From: Pteria penguin
Lineage: Eukaryota > Mollusca > Bivalvia > Pterioida > Pteriidae
Assembly: GCA_035048485.1 (NCBI GenBank)
Contig: CM068584.1
Coordinates: 65,282,542-65,346,541, forward strand
Reading direction: 5' to 3'
Length of the DNA: 64,000 bases
Part shown: one piece after another, positions 1-12,100 of the stretch
Layout of the letters: every line of letters begins with the position of its first letter
How positions within the stretch are numbered: the stretch's first letter is position 1
The notes under the pieces: generated by a model
The model's database searches: none
What the model saw: only the letters and a program-made list of their open reading frames with translations
What the model was told of the DNA's origin: nothing
Position numbers and translations under genes: made by a program

Positions 1-738
1 AAATAGGCAAAAAAAATGTCTTAAACTAACAAACACATAAATTAATCCTCGAAGCACTCTGGGCAGCCCTCCATTATAAAAAGTAGTGGCAGATTTAGTG
101 GGGGCAGGGCCTTCCTGTTTGACCACAAATTTAAGACATGTAGATGATAAGGTTGAAAACACTCAAATGATATAGGTAAAACTTAAAATTTGGCGCCCGA
201 AATAGTTGAGTACTTTGGCTAATACAGTACGGTCAGCGTGGAATAAGGAAAATTCACGAGCGCCGACGTGCAGTCGGCAGCAGTATAAATTGTCCACTTG
301 ACCATATTACGCGGCCACGATGCCGCCGGCAGTATTTCGGTATAGGTGTTATATTACAGATACCACAACGGCAAGCTCTCAATAAAAAAATATTTCATTA
401 CACATCTTTTTTTTTTTTTAATTATGAGTATGTTTTCTGCAATATGTTGCACGAGTGATGGAAACTCGTAAGAATTTACTATATCTTTAAAGATGTAAAC
501 AATGCAACTGTTATTATGTTCTCTTTACCCTGGATTGTCACTGTCTAATCCGCACGCACTGGACAATAGGAATTTTATTGCCTTTACCGGAGAGAATGTT
601 GTGACATTTCAAGGCCATTTACACAAGATTTTATGAGTTATAGATATGAGGGTCTTAAGTATCTTTGACTGTGCTAGCTTATGAAAGATATCGGTTATAA
701 TTTAAAGTTTATTTATTAACTGCAATGTTTAATGAAAA

Positions 739-778
739 CAGGGACGTATATATATATATTTAGATATATACGTCCCTG
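739..778. repeat. Short hairpin (CAGGGACG palindrome)
   Basis: Two 14-base arms, beginning CAGGGACGTATATA and ending TATATACGTCCCTG, are exact reverse complements around a TA-rich loop. Confidence 0.6.
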
Positions 779-1148
779 ATGAAAATAAACACGTACCGAC
801 AGTTGCGATTATTATAAGGACGGTAATCATATTTAAAAATCATTATTATTACCATGTTTGCGCTTTAATTAAATTCGATCGTTTCTTCCTTTTATATATA
901 ACGGAATGTCAGGACGATTATTGTCAAAAAAAAAAAAATAAATAAAATAATTATAATAAATAATCTGAAAAACAAAGACAATTTATCGGCAATATACGTT
1001 ATAATTATCGATCTATACTATATGCGATTCTTGATGCTAGTCATGTAATAATTTAATTTCAGATGACATAAACTTGTATATTCCGCCCTATTAATGATTG
1101 CGCTCACTCCGACCACTGTCCGCCGACTGCATCGTTATTTCATCAAAA

Positions 1149-1170
1149 CAGAGACATATATATGTCTCTG
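1149..1170. repeat. Perfect 22-bp palindrome (CAGAGACATAT arm)
   Basis: The 11-base arm CAGAGACATAT is followed at once by its exact reverse complement. It resembles the hairpin at 739-778 and is flanked by similar ATCAAAA sequence. Confidence 0.6.
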
Positions 1171-2317
1171 ATCAAAATGAGCGTATAGTGACTACGCTGA
1201 AATGACCACGCTGCCCACTGATTAATGGTTGAATTCTAATCACAGTTAAAAATTCAGCCGATAAAGCGTAGAAATTTATTGCCCACGAGCCCACGATGCC
1301 GCCGTTTCTTCGTTGGAAAATTAAGTGCCACGCCGACCGTACTTTAATTTCATCTGTGCCCCTCCCCTTCTTCCCTAAGTCCCTCACTACTCCCATATAA
1401 ATGCCCTTCTCTTCCTTACGATTTCAACTTGTTGAGAAAAACATTATTTATTAGATGTAAAAGAAAAAACTCATAAATATCGTTGAAATTTTTATTCATT
1501 AATGCTTAAATGGACTTCTCTGAAAAAGACTATATATACAGCTGAAACACATGTGACATAAAAGCTGGACGCCGATTGGTCAGATGTCAAAAAATACTTG
1601 CACTTTTCTAGTTCAATATGGTAGAATACACGTAGATTTGGTAGGTGAAATAAAACGGCGATAACATCGATCTTAGACCATGTCAGATGAAAATTATGGT
1701 TGCAGGCGTTCAGGGAGATATTAAAGTTAAGGTACCTGTCAAGAATTTAATGATTCGCAAGGATTTTATACACAAAATATTAGATGAACCGTGGCTGAAA
1801 ATTCCCGTGATTTCAGACGACACATGATAGGCAATGGATCGCAACGGAAGAGACGGGACAAAATAGCTCTTCCGTTGCAGTCGTAACTACACCCGAAATT
1901 ACCATTACCCAATTTACTAGCATTCGCGCCACTAGGCACTAACTTTAAGAGATTGGTTACCTCCTGCTTCCATCTCGCGATATAACTGAAAAATTGTTGA
2001 AAGCGTCATAAAACACCAATCAACCAACCATGCAAATTAATTATCCCCAAACCTGACAGTGTCACTGTTTGTGTTAAAAATATACATGTACCATGTCACA
2101 CAATCTGCGTTTGATCAAAGAAAGTAATACCTTATTCTTTCGGATCTTCTTACTTCATTCCGTTTTGCTTTACCTTCCTTAGGAAGTTCCTAGTATTCAT
2201 CCCCTATCCAGAGTTCCATGCGCCAAAGCAACTGGATCGATAACTTTCGGTAGAGAATGCCTGGTATGTTTTGGAACATTTCAACCGGAACAATTTGCAT
2301 TTTTCGATGCATGTCGT

Positions 2318-2397
2318 CACTTCGGCCTTTTTCCACTTCGGCCCCAAGTCACTTCGACCATTTCCCACTTCGGCCTTTTGCAACTTCGGCCCACCAT
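2318..2397. repeat. 16-bp minisatellite, about 5 units
   Basis: Five consecutive units of about 16 bases each begin with CACTTCGGCC or a close variant (CACTTCGACC, AACTTCGGCC). Diverged single units continue for a short distance on the right. Confidence 0.7.
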
Positions 2398-2534
2398 AGG
2401 TAACATTTTGGCCTGCAATAACGACTTTTCGGCCCTTTTGTTCACGCATTTTAAGAATATATATTTCATAAAGGGCCGAGATGTCTACATTATTTGACAA
2501 TACTACACCGATACGCACTACTTTCAGTACTGAA

Positions 2535-2702
2535 AAACCGAGGTCCCGTGTCACGGTAGGCGTGGAACGTAAAAGATCCCTCACTCCTTCGAGTGGGTCC
2601 GTTGCAAAGGTCTAAATTTGTATGCAATGCATCAGGCAGATGCCTTCACCATATACGTGAAATATTCGTGGAGTGACGTACAACAAAAATCAATCAATCA
2701 AT
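2535..2702 (+). mobile_element. SINE 3' fragment, CAAT tail
   Basis: This matches the body and tail of the tRNA-derived SINEs in this window: ACCGAGG...CGTG, then GATCCCTCACT, GGGTCCGTTGCAAAGGT, GCATCAGGCAGATGCC and an AATCAATCAATC tail. The tRNA-like head is missing or diverged. Confidence 0.7.
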
Positions 2703-3238
2703 CCAATGTCAAATCTTTTCGTTGTTTATGAAGTACATGTAATATACTACTCAGTCTATTGGATCACATCTTCTTTTACAAGTCTATGTACTGGTACCAC
2801 TGATAGAGGAGGAGGCTGAATTGATGGATATTCAGATTGTATTGGTAAACAACGATCTCCTCCGACAGTAGTGGAAAAACGAGGGTTCTACGGCAGATAT
2901 TTTAGCATGGGAAGAGGCGTAACGCCTCCCTCTTTTGGGAGGCGTAGATGACGTTATCATTGGCCCCGTTTTTTTTTTCTTTTTTGTTTTTTGTTTTGGG
3001 GGTGGGCGGAACGGGGGGTGTTCTTGACGTGACATGGAAGCAAGAAGAAAAAATAATCATCCAGTCTAAGCACAGAGACATACACTGATACAGTGATACA
3101 TACACTGATACAGTGATACACACACGTGTTGTATGTCTGTGTTCTAATATATGACACACTCCCGGAATTGAACTCAGACTATATGCACCGCATTCAAACC
3201 GCTTTTTTTAAATAGTTGCCATCGTGCAAAGTGGAGGA

Positions 3239-3600
3239 TCCAGGATTTCCATAAAGGGGAGCAGTGGCGGATCCAGGATTTCCTAAAGGAGGGTGGGGGG
3301 AGGTGAGGGGGACACATGTGTATTAGCCAAACTACTAACCCATTTTTGGTGCCAAATCTGGATTTTTACGTGTAAAGATGTGGCGAAAGGGGGGGGGGGG
3401 GGCGCTCCCGGGCCTCTATAAATCCAGTGGCGGATCCAGGATTTCCGAAAAAAAGGGGGGGGGGGAGGGGCACTTATGTATTAGCAAAACCACTCAGCCA
3501 AATCTGAAATTTTACTTATAGATATGGGGCCAAAAGCGGGAGGAGGCGGGCCCCTAGCCCCCCCCTCTAAATCCGCCACTGGGGAGGGGCATAAATGAAA
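3239..3600. mobile_element. Cluster of MITE-like CAGTGGCGGATCC elements
   Basis: Several copies of 'GTGGCGGATCCAGGATTTCC' and its reverse complement 'CCGCCACTG' bracket G-rich runs and the phrase 'TATTAGC(C/A)AAACTACT'. The arrangement fits one or more non-autonomous DNA transposons with CAGTGGCGGAT termini, inserted near or into one another. Related copies occur at 74-235, 27074-27435, 52664-52822 and 54935-55030. Confidence 0.55.
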
Positions 3601-3791
3601 GTCAAGTATTAGCCAAACTACTCAGCAATATTGGGTGGCAAATCTGGAGTTTTGCTTGTAAATATGTGGCGAAATGGAGGGTCCGGACACCAGGGCCCCT
3701 TCTAAATGCGCCACTGGTGCATCATATCCCAAGAAGACACGTAATTACGTAGGTAACCTATATCCTACTCCCCTTCAACCTCTCCTCCCAG

Positions 3792-3872
3792 CCCCTCCTC
3801 CCCGATCCTCATCTTCTACCCCTCCTCCCCGATCCTCATCTTCTACCCCTCCTCCCCGATCCTTATCTTCTA
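3792..3872. repeat. 27-bp minisatellite, 3 units
   Basis: Three near-identical 27-base units of the form CCCCTCCTCCCCGATCCTCA plus TCTTCTA; the third has one substitution (CTTA for CTCA). Confidence 0.85.
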
Positions 3873-4160
3873 CCGCATGGAGGCAAATCAATCTAGTGAG
3901 TTCATCAAAGCAAACTCAAAATAAAAGTGAAATTGATCATGAAAAATGTTGATGCAAGATTTATTTAGACGGAATGTTTGAATGTATGCATGTTATCTCT
4001 TGTAAGATCTTGAGCTGATCCTTGCATGTGTGTGATTTTCATTGAAAACACAGAGAAATATTGCATAAATGGACTTCTCAGTCTCCGTAAATTTGTCTCC
4101 ACACAATCGTCATAAATATGCCTTTCTTTTATTCTTAGTACAAAAATATATATAAATAAA

Positions 4161-4426
4161 GCCGGCGTGGCCTAGTGGTATCGCGCTCGCCACCTGATCG
4201 GGAGGTCGGGGTTCGAGTCCCGCTCTGGTCATGCCGGTTTTTCGGATGAGACAGTAAAAACCGAGGCCCCGTGTCGTGGTGTGCATGGCACGTTAAAGAT
4301 CCCTCACTGCTTCGGGTGGGTCCGTTGCAAAGGTCAAAATTTGTATGCCCCGCATCAGGCAGATGCCGTCAACATATACGTGAAATATTCGTGGTGTGAC
4401 GTTAAACAAAAATCAATCAATCAATC
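4161..4426 (+). mobile_element. tRNA-derived SINE, family 1, copy A
   Basis: A tRNA-like head (A-box region GTGGCCTAGTGG, B-box GGTTCGAGTCC) is followed by a conserved body and an AATCAATCAATC tail. The 10-base target-site duplication TATATAAATA flanks it at 4149-4158 and 4430-4439. Other full copies are at 5807, 24881 and 39085. The head is not a functional tRNA gene; it is the pol III promoter of the SINE. Confidence 0.9.
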
Positions 4427-5084
4427 ATGTATATAAATACAGAACCGATGTAAGGGGGCATATAAGAAGAACATCTGTGCGCTAAATGAAACAGGAATAC
4501 CTTATGTGCAGTTCGTTTATTATCTATATATTGTAAATTACGGCCCAAAGAGGGTAAATGTCGGATTCATACCATCTTCTAAGAAGTCAAGGTATCCTTT
4601 CTCTCACTTGTCAATATCTGTCACAGCTTCTTATACGCCCCCTTATACGCCCCCTTAAATCGGCTACGTACCTCAGTTTCATAGGAGTTGATCCCGTCAG
4701 CTTATTGTACCCCTCAACCTACAGAGTCCAGACCAACAAATTTTGTCGATATGGGATCCACCCCAATGTATTGTCCGAGAGCGGGTCCACCCAGGTTTTC
4801 ATGTGTAACATTACTAATTTTACATCTATAACTAAGAAGAAAAGTTAATTTCAACGAATATATGCCACCTTACATCGGCTTCATCAGTTTCATAGCAGGA
4901 GCCTCCGGAAGCGGGGTGGGGGTCACTGTCGTAAATAAATAGATATGAAGCATTATGACAGAACATATCTCAAGGCAAGAAAGTGTCATATCAATAAATC
5001 ATATGGGCAGGGGCAGAAATCGCTCAAGTCAAATACAATTCCGTTTCCATTGATCGATCGATCGACTGACTGATTTCATGATTA

Positions 5085-5250
5085 GTGTTTTACGAATCTC
5101 CACGATTATTTCACGTGTATGGCGACTGCATCTTTCTGATGCATTGCATAGAAATATATACTTTTGCAACTCAACCACCCTGAGCAGTGAGGTTTCATTA
5201 GAAAGACAGGACACGAGTGTGTCCATGGCGGGAGTCGAACCCAGGACTTT
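5085..5250 (-). mobile_element. Diverged SINE fragment, minus strand
   Basis: Read in reverse, it shows the tRNA-like B box (GGGTTCGACTCC), the ACAC...TGTC block, the CACTGCTCAGG/GTTGCAAAAG body and a GTAAAACAC-like end. It is heavily mutated relative to the other copies. Confidence 0.5.
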
Positions 5251-5806
5251 CACACAACCTCGGTATTGTACTTTATTTACAAAAAGGTCTTTTTGTTTTT
5301 TGTTTTGTTTTGTTTTTTGTTTTTGGTTTTTTGGTCGGAATTGCGTAGCAATTCCAGACCCTAGTCGTTACAATAAGCTGTGGAGAATGCGTGGAACGCA
5401 GAAAATACCTCCTCGTGTATAAATAGTGCGTCGATATTTAGAAAAAGCGTGATTAGATTTACTTTCAGTACTTATAATTCATATTGTACGAGTCAATATA
5501 AGATAAGTTTGATCAGATGAGAAAATAAATGTGCCGTTATTCCATCGAGTTAGACGAGTTATATTCATGCGCTGGAGGACATGCAGTCTTTCCGAATACT
5601 CGACGGAAAGTCCCGAAAAAGTACGATTGACATTATTGTGTAGCTGTGCTGTAATTTAAGAAGTACACTACTAGTCCGTACTAGTATCCGTTGTATTATA
5701 ATTAATAAAACTATCGCTTCTTTTTATAGCAGTGGAATTCGAAGTACTCTACAATCTTCTCGTCACAACAATAAACAAACGTCTTGGTAGTTGTTGATAT
5801 GTAATG

Positions 5807-6083
5807 AAGCCGGCGTGGTCTAGTGGTATCGCATCGGACTCCTGATCGGGAGGCCGGGGTTCGAGTCCCGCTCTGGCCATGCCGGTGTCATGTCTTTCGG
5901 ATGAGACAGTAAAAACCGAGGCCCCGTGTCGTGGTATGCATGGCACGTTAAAGATCCCTCACTGCTTCGGGTGGGTCCGTTGCAAAGGTCAAAATTTGTA
6001 TGCCCCGCATCAAGCAGATGCCGTCACCATATACGTGAAATATTCGTGGTGTGACGTAAAACAAAAATCAATCAATCAATCAA
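5807..6083 (+). mobile_element. tRNA-derived SINE, family 1, copy B
   Basis: Full-length copy with tRNA-like head, conserved body and CAAT repeat tail. A perfect 13-base target-site duplication, TTGATATGTAATG, lies at 5794-5806 and 6084-6096, so insertion was relatively recent. Confidence 0.93.
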
Positions 6084-6831
6084 TTGATATGTAATGCTAC
6101 TAAAAATAGCCAGTTATTTATAGATCTCCACGTGTTAACGTGGTTTTCCCCAAATGTACATGTACAGCGGGAGACTGTCCAGATTGTTAATTTCACACTA
6201 CTGTCAATATCAAAAGTGATGAGAGAATGAGATAACTATATAGTACGAGACGGAGACGTACAGGGACGGAGTCGTTGTTTATATGAAAACGAGCACCTGT
6301 GCGCAGACCGTGTTTTTGTCAATACTGATCCTAAATACTACACGCTTGGTGTGTGATCTCTTGGTGGATCACGACTTTATTACCTTTGATGTACTTGACC
6401 ATGCAATTCCGACCTTGAGGACTTTCAAGTCCTTTCATTTGGGGGGGGGGGTTCTTTGTAATTTTGGGGTTTTTTTTTGGGGGGGGTTGTTTTGGTTTTT
6501 TTGGGGGGTTTGTTTGTTTTGTTTTTGTTTTTGTTTTTGTTTCGTTTGTATTTTCTTACCAGTATATCAACTTTTAATATGAAATATATATTAATAATTG
6601 GAATGTAGCGGTGCGTTGTGTAGATCAAAATTTACCGTAATGTATCAAGAACACGGTAAAGATAACATGTGTCTATTGGGCACGAGAAAAGCAACACACG
6701 AAGGTAAATGTTAGTATATGACTGTGGCACTTTAAGAATACCATGCTGGAAAATCATGAACCCTTTGAAATCAGGGGCGAGATTAAGTGACCGGAAATAG
6801 TAGATTACTCTTGCTTTGCTTGCTACTCCTG

Positions 6832-7005
6832 TTGGTTGTTTGGTTGATTGGTGTTTTACGTCGTTTTCAACAATATTTCATTTATATCGCGACATGGAAG
6901 CAGGAGGTTACTAACCTCTTAAACATAATGGCACAACCCGGGAATCGAACCCGGATCGTCGGCGCCGCAAGCCAAGCGCTTAACCACTACACCACGCCTG
7001 CCCCA
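6832..7005 (-). mobile_element. tRNA-derived SINE, family 2, minus strand
   Basis: On the minus strand the element starts with a tRNA-like head (GCGTGGTGTAGTGG A-box, GGGTTCGATTCC B-box), then CTTCCATGTCGCGATATAAA-like body, and ends in AAACACCAATCAACCAA. A perfect 13-base duplication, TTGCTACTCCTGT, flanks it at 6819-6831 and 7006-7018. A second copy lies at 46555-46723 and a decayed one near 23910-24060. Confidence 0.9.
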
Positions 7006-8007
7006 TTGCTACTCCTGTCAAGCAAATAATGACTAATTATAATCATATTATTATTATAATTATATTTATGTTTGAATACCTAAAGGTGTCTTTGTTTGTT
7101 TGTTTGATTTGTGGGGGGGGGGGGGTTGTTTTATTTTGTTTTTGTTTTTTTTTCTCTCTCTCCAGTTTCTTTCAAGTACATCAATTTCTAATATGAAATA
7201 TATTAATCAAACCAGGGTCCAGCGTCATAAACTGAGAAAATGCTCAAGTTATATTTTCAAATTCTTCTGTACAACACTTAATTAATGAGTGGGATTTGGA
7301 TTTTATTGGATATTATTCTATTTATTAATAGAAGTAATCAATCTGCATGACATTTGATTAGAACATTTAACAACTGAATAAATTAAAATGAAATAATTGA
7401 CTTAAGTATTTTCTCAGTTTTTGACGATGGACCACAATATTATAAAAGAATTACGATTTCTCAAGTTTTCGAGTTGTCTCTCTTTTAAATAGGATGTAAT
7501 ACCTTAATGTATACAATAGGTATTTCGTGCTATATAATACTCCGATTTCTATTTTGCATACGTTATCGTTATCACGTTTGAAGTGTTTAAGCGATGGGAA
7601 GACTGTAATATTGTATATATATCCCAGATTTTGTCCTTACAGACTTATCTAAATCATTGGCGATCGGGTTTAGGGGGTACATTATCCTGTTATCTTTTGT
7701 AGTAACATCGTAAATGTAACCTAGTTGTTCTACTTTCAGATTTATCTCCCCTATCTATTATATATCATCCTGACTTGTAAGATTGACCCTTTTTGATGCA
7801 CATAGGTACATTAGACATCTGAAGGGAATTCAGTAGGATAACAATGCCTTACACACACAAAATGACTATAAAGCCTATAGTTTTTGAACTTGGTTGTCGC
7901 AAAAACATTATATGATTTTACCTATATTTACATACAATATATTCATACCTTACTATACGAAGTCCCCAAACGAGCCTCATTTTTTCAATGGTCGAGATAG
8001 ATATGAA

Positions 8008-8014
8008 TATAAAT
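8008..8014 (+). promoter_or_regulatory. Candidate TATA box of the lectin receptor gene
   Basis: TATAAAT lies 66 bases upstream of the start codon at 8080, a distance that would allow a short 5' leader starting near 8035-8040. The surroundings are AT-rich, so such a motif can occur by chance. Confidence 0.35.
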
Positions 8015-8061
8015 GTAACCTTGCATCCAGCATCTTTATCCACAAGACGATACCTCCGGTA

Positions 8062-8083
8062 ATGGATGCCTAAAGCGAAATGA
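8062..8083 (+). promoter_or_regulatory. Two tiny upstream ORFs at the receptor start
   Basis: ATG at 8062 opens a 3-codon frame (Met-Asp-Ala, stop at 8071-8073). ATG at 8066 opens a 5-codon frame whose TGA (8081-8083) overlaps the main ATG at 8080. If both lie in the mRNA leader they could lower initiation or allow reinitiation at 8080. The main ATG is chosen because only it opens a signal peptide that splices in frame to CTLD1. Confidence 0.45.
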
Positions 8084-8131
8084 ATCGTATTGTTTTTCTA
8101 ACCATAGCCTTGGTGTGCCAGTCACTCTGTG
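8080..8131 (+). CDS. Exon 1: signal peptide of the lectin receptor
   Basis: It encodes MNRIVFLTIALVCQSLC followed by a codon split in phase 1. There is one basic residue, a hydrophobic core and small residues near the end, as in a secretory signal peptide. Exon 2 continues VLAIVTQHDC, so cleavage probably falls between residues about 17 and 23. The donor is GTAAGT. Intron 1 (8132-9224) carries a 60-bp tandem repeat and an (AAC)n run. Confidence 0.88.
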
Positions 8132-9145
8132 GTAAGTTAGAAATCATCATATATGCAGCGCAATAAGTTTTAAAGTATAACTCATAAACTACTTGAAATT
8201 CAGTGAATTAAAAAAAAACCACAATGAAGAAAACATATCAGTAAAAATAAAAATACTACCCTGAAAAATTTATTCCTTTTTTTTTGTTTTACGTTACCTC
8301 ATTATTTATTTTTTTTATATGATGGCATATTCCTACTTCATAGCGTAAAAATTTCGACCTATGCAAACGACCTATCCGAAATAGTAAGTGATGTCCTACT
8401 TTCTGATATTTTCTATCAGAGGATATACCTTAGTAGTAATTAATTAATGTCCTACTTGTTCATGTCTACTTTCAAAGGACATGCCGAAGTAATAAGTAAT
8501 GTCCCTATTGCTCATATCTACTTTCAAAGGACATGCCGGAGTAGTATGTGCTGTCCTACTTGCTGACGTCTACTTTCAAAGGACGTATCGAAGTTGTAAG
8601 TGATGTCCTACTTGCCGATGCCTAATTTGAAAGAACCTATAGAAGTGGTAAATGATGTTTTTCTTGCTTATGTCTACTTTCAAAGGACATACCGAAGTAG
8701 TAAGTCATGTCCTAATTCCCAATGCCCAATTTGAAAGGACATATCGAAGAAGTAAGTGATATCCTATGTGCTACTGCCTAATTTAAAAGGACCTACCAAA
8801 GAGGTAAGCGATCTCCTATTTGCTGATGTCTTCTTTCATAGGACCTATCGAAGTTATAAGTGATATCCTGCTTGCTCATTTCTACTTTCAAAAGACCTAC
8901 CGAAAGTGGTAAGTGATTGTCGACTTGTTCATGTACTGTTTCAAAGGGGACTTTAAGTTGTAAGACAGGTAATTGCGGCAAAGTTGCAGTGTGCCTCATA
9001 CTACAGGCCCTTACGACACAATAGGGATCGCCAGTCAAACGCGTCCGCTTCGAGTATTACATAGTTCCCGTTTCTTATAATGAGAAGAGATCGGAAATAT
9101 TCAGAATGTAGTACGGAATATCACTTTAATTTTATTGCCAACGAT

Positions 9146-9188
<43 letters not shown>

Positions 9189-12100
9189 TTTAGAAACTAT
9201 AACATTTTCTGTTTTCATTTACAGTTTTGGCTATTGTTACTCAGCATGATTGCCCGTTCCAATGGCAAGGGTATGGGACGTCTTGTTATAGGTTCTACGA
9301 AAAAAATCTCAAGACATGGTCCGAGGCAAAGGACTGGTGCACCGCGCAGGGTGGAGATCTGGTGAAAATAGAGAACACTACGGAACGGGTGAGTAGGGAG
9401 TAGTGATTACTTTGCAAATAGAAAATATTCTTAAGTTGGTGATTGGGGAATGATGATCTGGTGTGAAAAATAAATCAGCGGAAGGGATGAGTTGGGAAAA
9501 TAGAGAACACTGCAGAACGGGTGAGAGGTGGTATGCTGACATTGTGAAAAAAAAAACTGAGTGAGTTTTTATCTGGAGGAAAATGTGGAGCATTAAAGAA
9601 CGGGTAAATTGAAATCGTTGAAATCGAGCGTACGTAGGATGATGATTGGTGAATATTTAAAAAGAAACATTGGAGAACAAGCAGGTAGTGACTCACTGGC
9701 CTTATGTAAAGAGTAATAGGTGTCTTACAAAAAGCTATTACAGAAACCAATGACAAATCGATGAAAAATTTTTTGTAACAAACTTACGCAAATACATTTT
9801 GTGAAGTTGTCATTTGTATTTAAGCTGTCTTTTAATAAATTTAGTCTTGAAAGCCGAAAGGCTCCCACCCACAATGTATTCTCTTCTAAATTCTCAGTAG
9901 TGACACAAAACTGTTCTTTTCTCTCTCCATATGGAGAAGAAGATCAATTGATATTGCTCACTTTATCATAAAAAGCAAAAGTTGTAATATTAGGGTTTAT
10001 TGTATTGTATTTAGGCATACCTGGCGAGGATGACTCATGCATACGCAGGGAATGTAACCATGAAATGGTGGACGGGTCTCAACAATAGAGCCACAGGTAG
10101 CAGATCTTATACATGGGGAGATGGGTCACCTGTGGATCCCAGTGTTACGTAAGTACTCATTACATACGCTCGTACGTGGATTGCCTGTTGATCTTATTGC
10201 TACGTATGTTTTCATCCTATATTACCTATTGATAACAGTGTAATGTACATGTATATAATCATTCTATACTTGTTGGAGATAGAGTGTCTGTTAGAACTTG
10301 TGTAACATAAGTTATTATCTTATACGTGGGGGAGATTGATCGCCTGTTAATCATATTGTTCCGTATGTTATCATTCTATACTTGAGAAGAAAGATTGCTT
10401 GGTGATCTTAGTGCTACGTTTGTTATAATCCTGTGCTTGGGGGGTGATCGTTATCACCCAAATTGTAAGAAAGAAGGATCTCCTGAAGATCCTAGTGTTA
10501 TACTTAAGTTATCATTCTATACTTGGACTATATGGATTGTATATTGGTCCTAGTGTTATACTTAATTCTCATTCTATACTTGGGAGAGATGGATTGTATT
10601 TTGATCATTATATTACTTTTGTTAATATTCTAAACTTTGGAAGATGTATTGAGTGTTTATATAATTAAACTATGTTATAATGGTTTACTTTGGAAAATAG
10701 ATCGACTGTTAATCGTAGTGTTACATATGATATCATTCTATACGGGGGTCACCCGTTATCTATGTGTTAGCATTCACAATAGCCGCTAGGGAATGTCAAA
10801 GACCGATAACTCCATTCACTGGAATTTGTGATATTTGACAATAGAATAAAAGTCATGCTGAAGACACATTTGAACATAACACCCCAATCATGTTCACGTG
10901 TAAATATCGGCTCAAATAAAAATACTAGGACGTAAGGTGGCATCTGCAAGAATCAATGACAATGATAGTTGTATACTGGTATGAATATCAATTTGACATG
11001 ACAAGGATTAGAAAATGTTAAAAAGATATAATAATCGGTCATGCACGTTTGGGGAGGATTGTCGAAAAAGTATCTATTTTCTGATGGTAACCTACTACAG
11101 TAGCTTGTGGAAAAGCTTATATTTAATTAATTTGAAGTATGCACGGGAATGCGCACGATGATTAAAAAGATGAAGCGAAAAAATCGATCAGAATGCGTGC
11201 AAAATTATCGTTCTTTGTATATAGTTCGTTTCAAAAATAATTGTTTTTAGTTGCTTTTACTTTTACAACAGCTAATTCATCGCAGTAAAATACACTATAT
11301 ACAGCCATATATTCTAAATATTCATGCAAGGATATAATTGTTATATACATTGCTTCTTAAAGAAGTATGCGTAGTAATTCTAAAGTATAATTATAATACA
11401 GACTATACATACTTTGTACTGGCGGGAATCAGGATCATTTCAAAATGCGTCTCATGATTGATTATTGAGTTAATCCCCTTTTATCACAAATTTAGTACAT
11501 TTTTTTTATTCTTTCATTTTATAAAAGATATTGCAATCTAATGATGGCTATCTTTGAAAACGAGTTTCGGATGTACCTCGGAGTAGGAAAAATACGGTTA
11601 GAGTAAAATAATTGCTATTTCAAATTTTAGTTGTGAATGCAATATGCGTAGCTTAAGATTTCAAACTATATTAGGAATAAGTAAAATGCCTGTTGATCCT
11701 ATTGTTGAGTATCTTATCATTCTCTAATTGATCTTTGCTTAATACTCGTTATCATCTAATACAATGGGAAAGATGGATTGCCTATTTATCCTAGTGTTAC
11801 GAATGCTATTACAATAAGTGGGAAGATGGGTCGCTTGTTTTTCCAAGTGTAAGTTATCATGCTATACATAGAGGAGACTGATCGCCTGTTGATTCTAGTG
11901 TTATTTAAGTTATCCTATATGTATGTGTGTACGGTGACAAACACCTGTCCTGTAATAGTTAAGGTAACTAAAGATACCATGTTATACTGGGTGGGGGGGG
12001 GGGGGGGCATATTGCCTGTTGTTCCTTATGTAGCATAAGTTATCATCCCATACGTGGATTGCCTTTTGATCTTAACGTTACGTTAGGCGTCAAAAACATC

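Larger units (their letters stand above)
1..8000. other. Upstream intergenic region, no gene seen
   Basis: I see no convincing exon here. Open frames are short, not conserved-looking, and mostly lie in repeats. The region holds AT-rich single-copy-like DNA, two tRNA-derived SINEs (4161-4426, 5807-6083), a minus-strand SINE of a second family (6832-7005), SINE fragments, MITE-like 'CAGTGGCGGAT' sequences (74-235, 3239-3600), short minisatellites and G-rich or T/G-rich runs. It ends at the promoter side of the lectin receptor gene. Confidence 0.7.

Noticed and set aside
2204..2584. 126-codon minus-strand open frame
   Set aside because: Overlaps a SINE fragment and a 16-bp minisatellite; shadow frame.
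4161..4240. tRNA gene-like sequence
   Set aside because: Has A and B boxes but is the head of a SINE with tail and target-site duplication; the same applies at 5809, 24883, 39087 and 50531.
6283..6582. Hydrophobic open frame rich in Phe/Trp/Gly
   Set aside because: Produced by a G/T low-complexity tract; the same holds for frames at 7100-7285, 48050-48334 and 48957-49199.
6940..7005. Minus-strand tRNA gene-like sequence
   Set aside because: Part of SINE family 2, flanked by a 13-base target-site duplication.
9147..9365. Open frame with poly-Thr at exon 2
   Set aside because: Poly-Thr comes from the intronic (AAC)n repeat and the frame differs from the CTLD1 frame.
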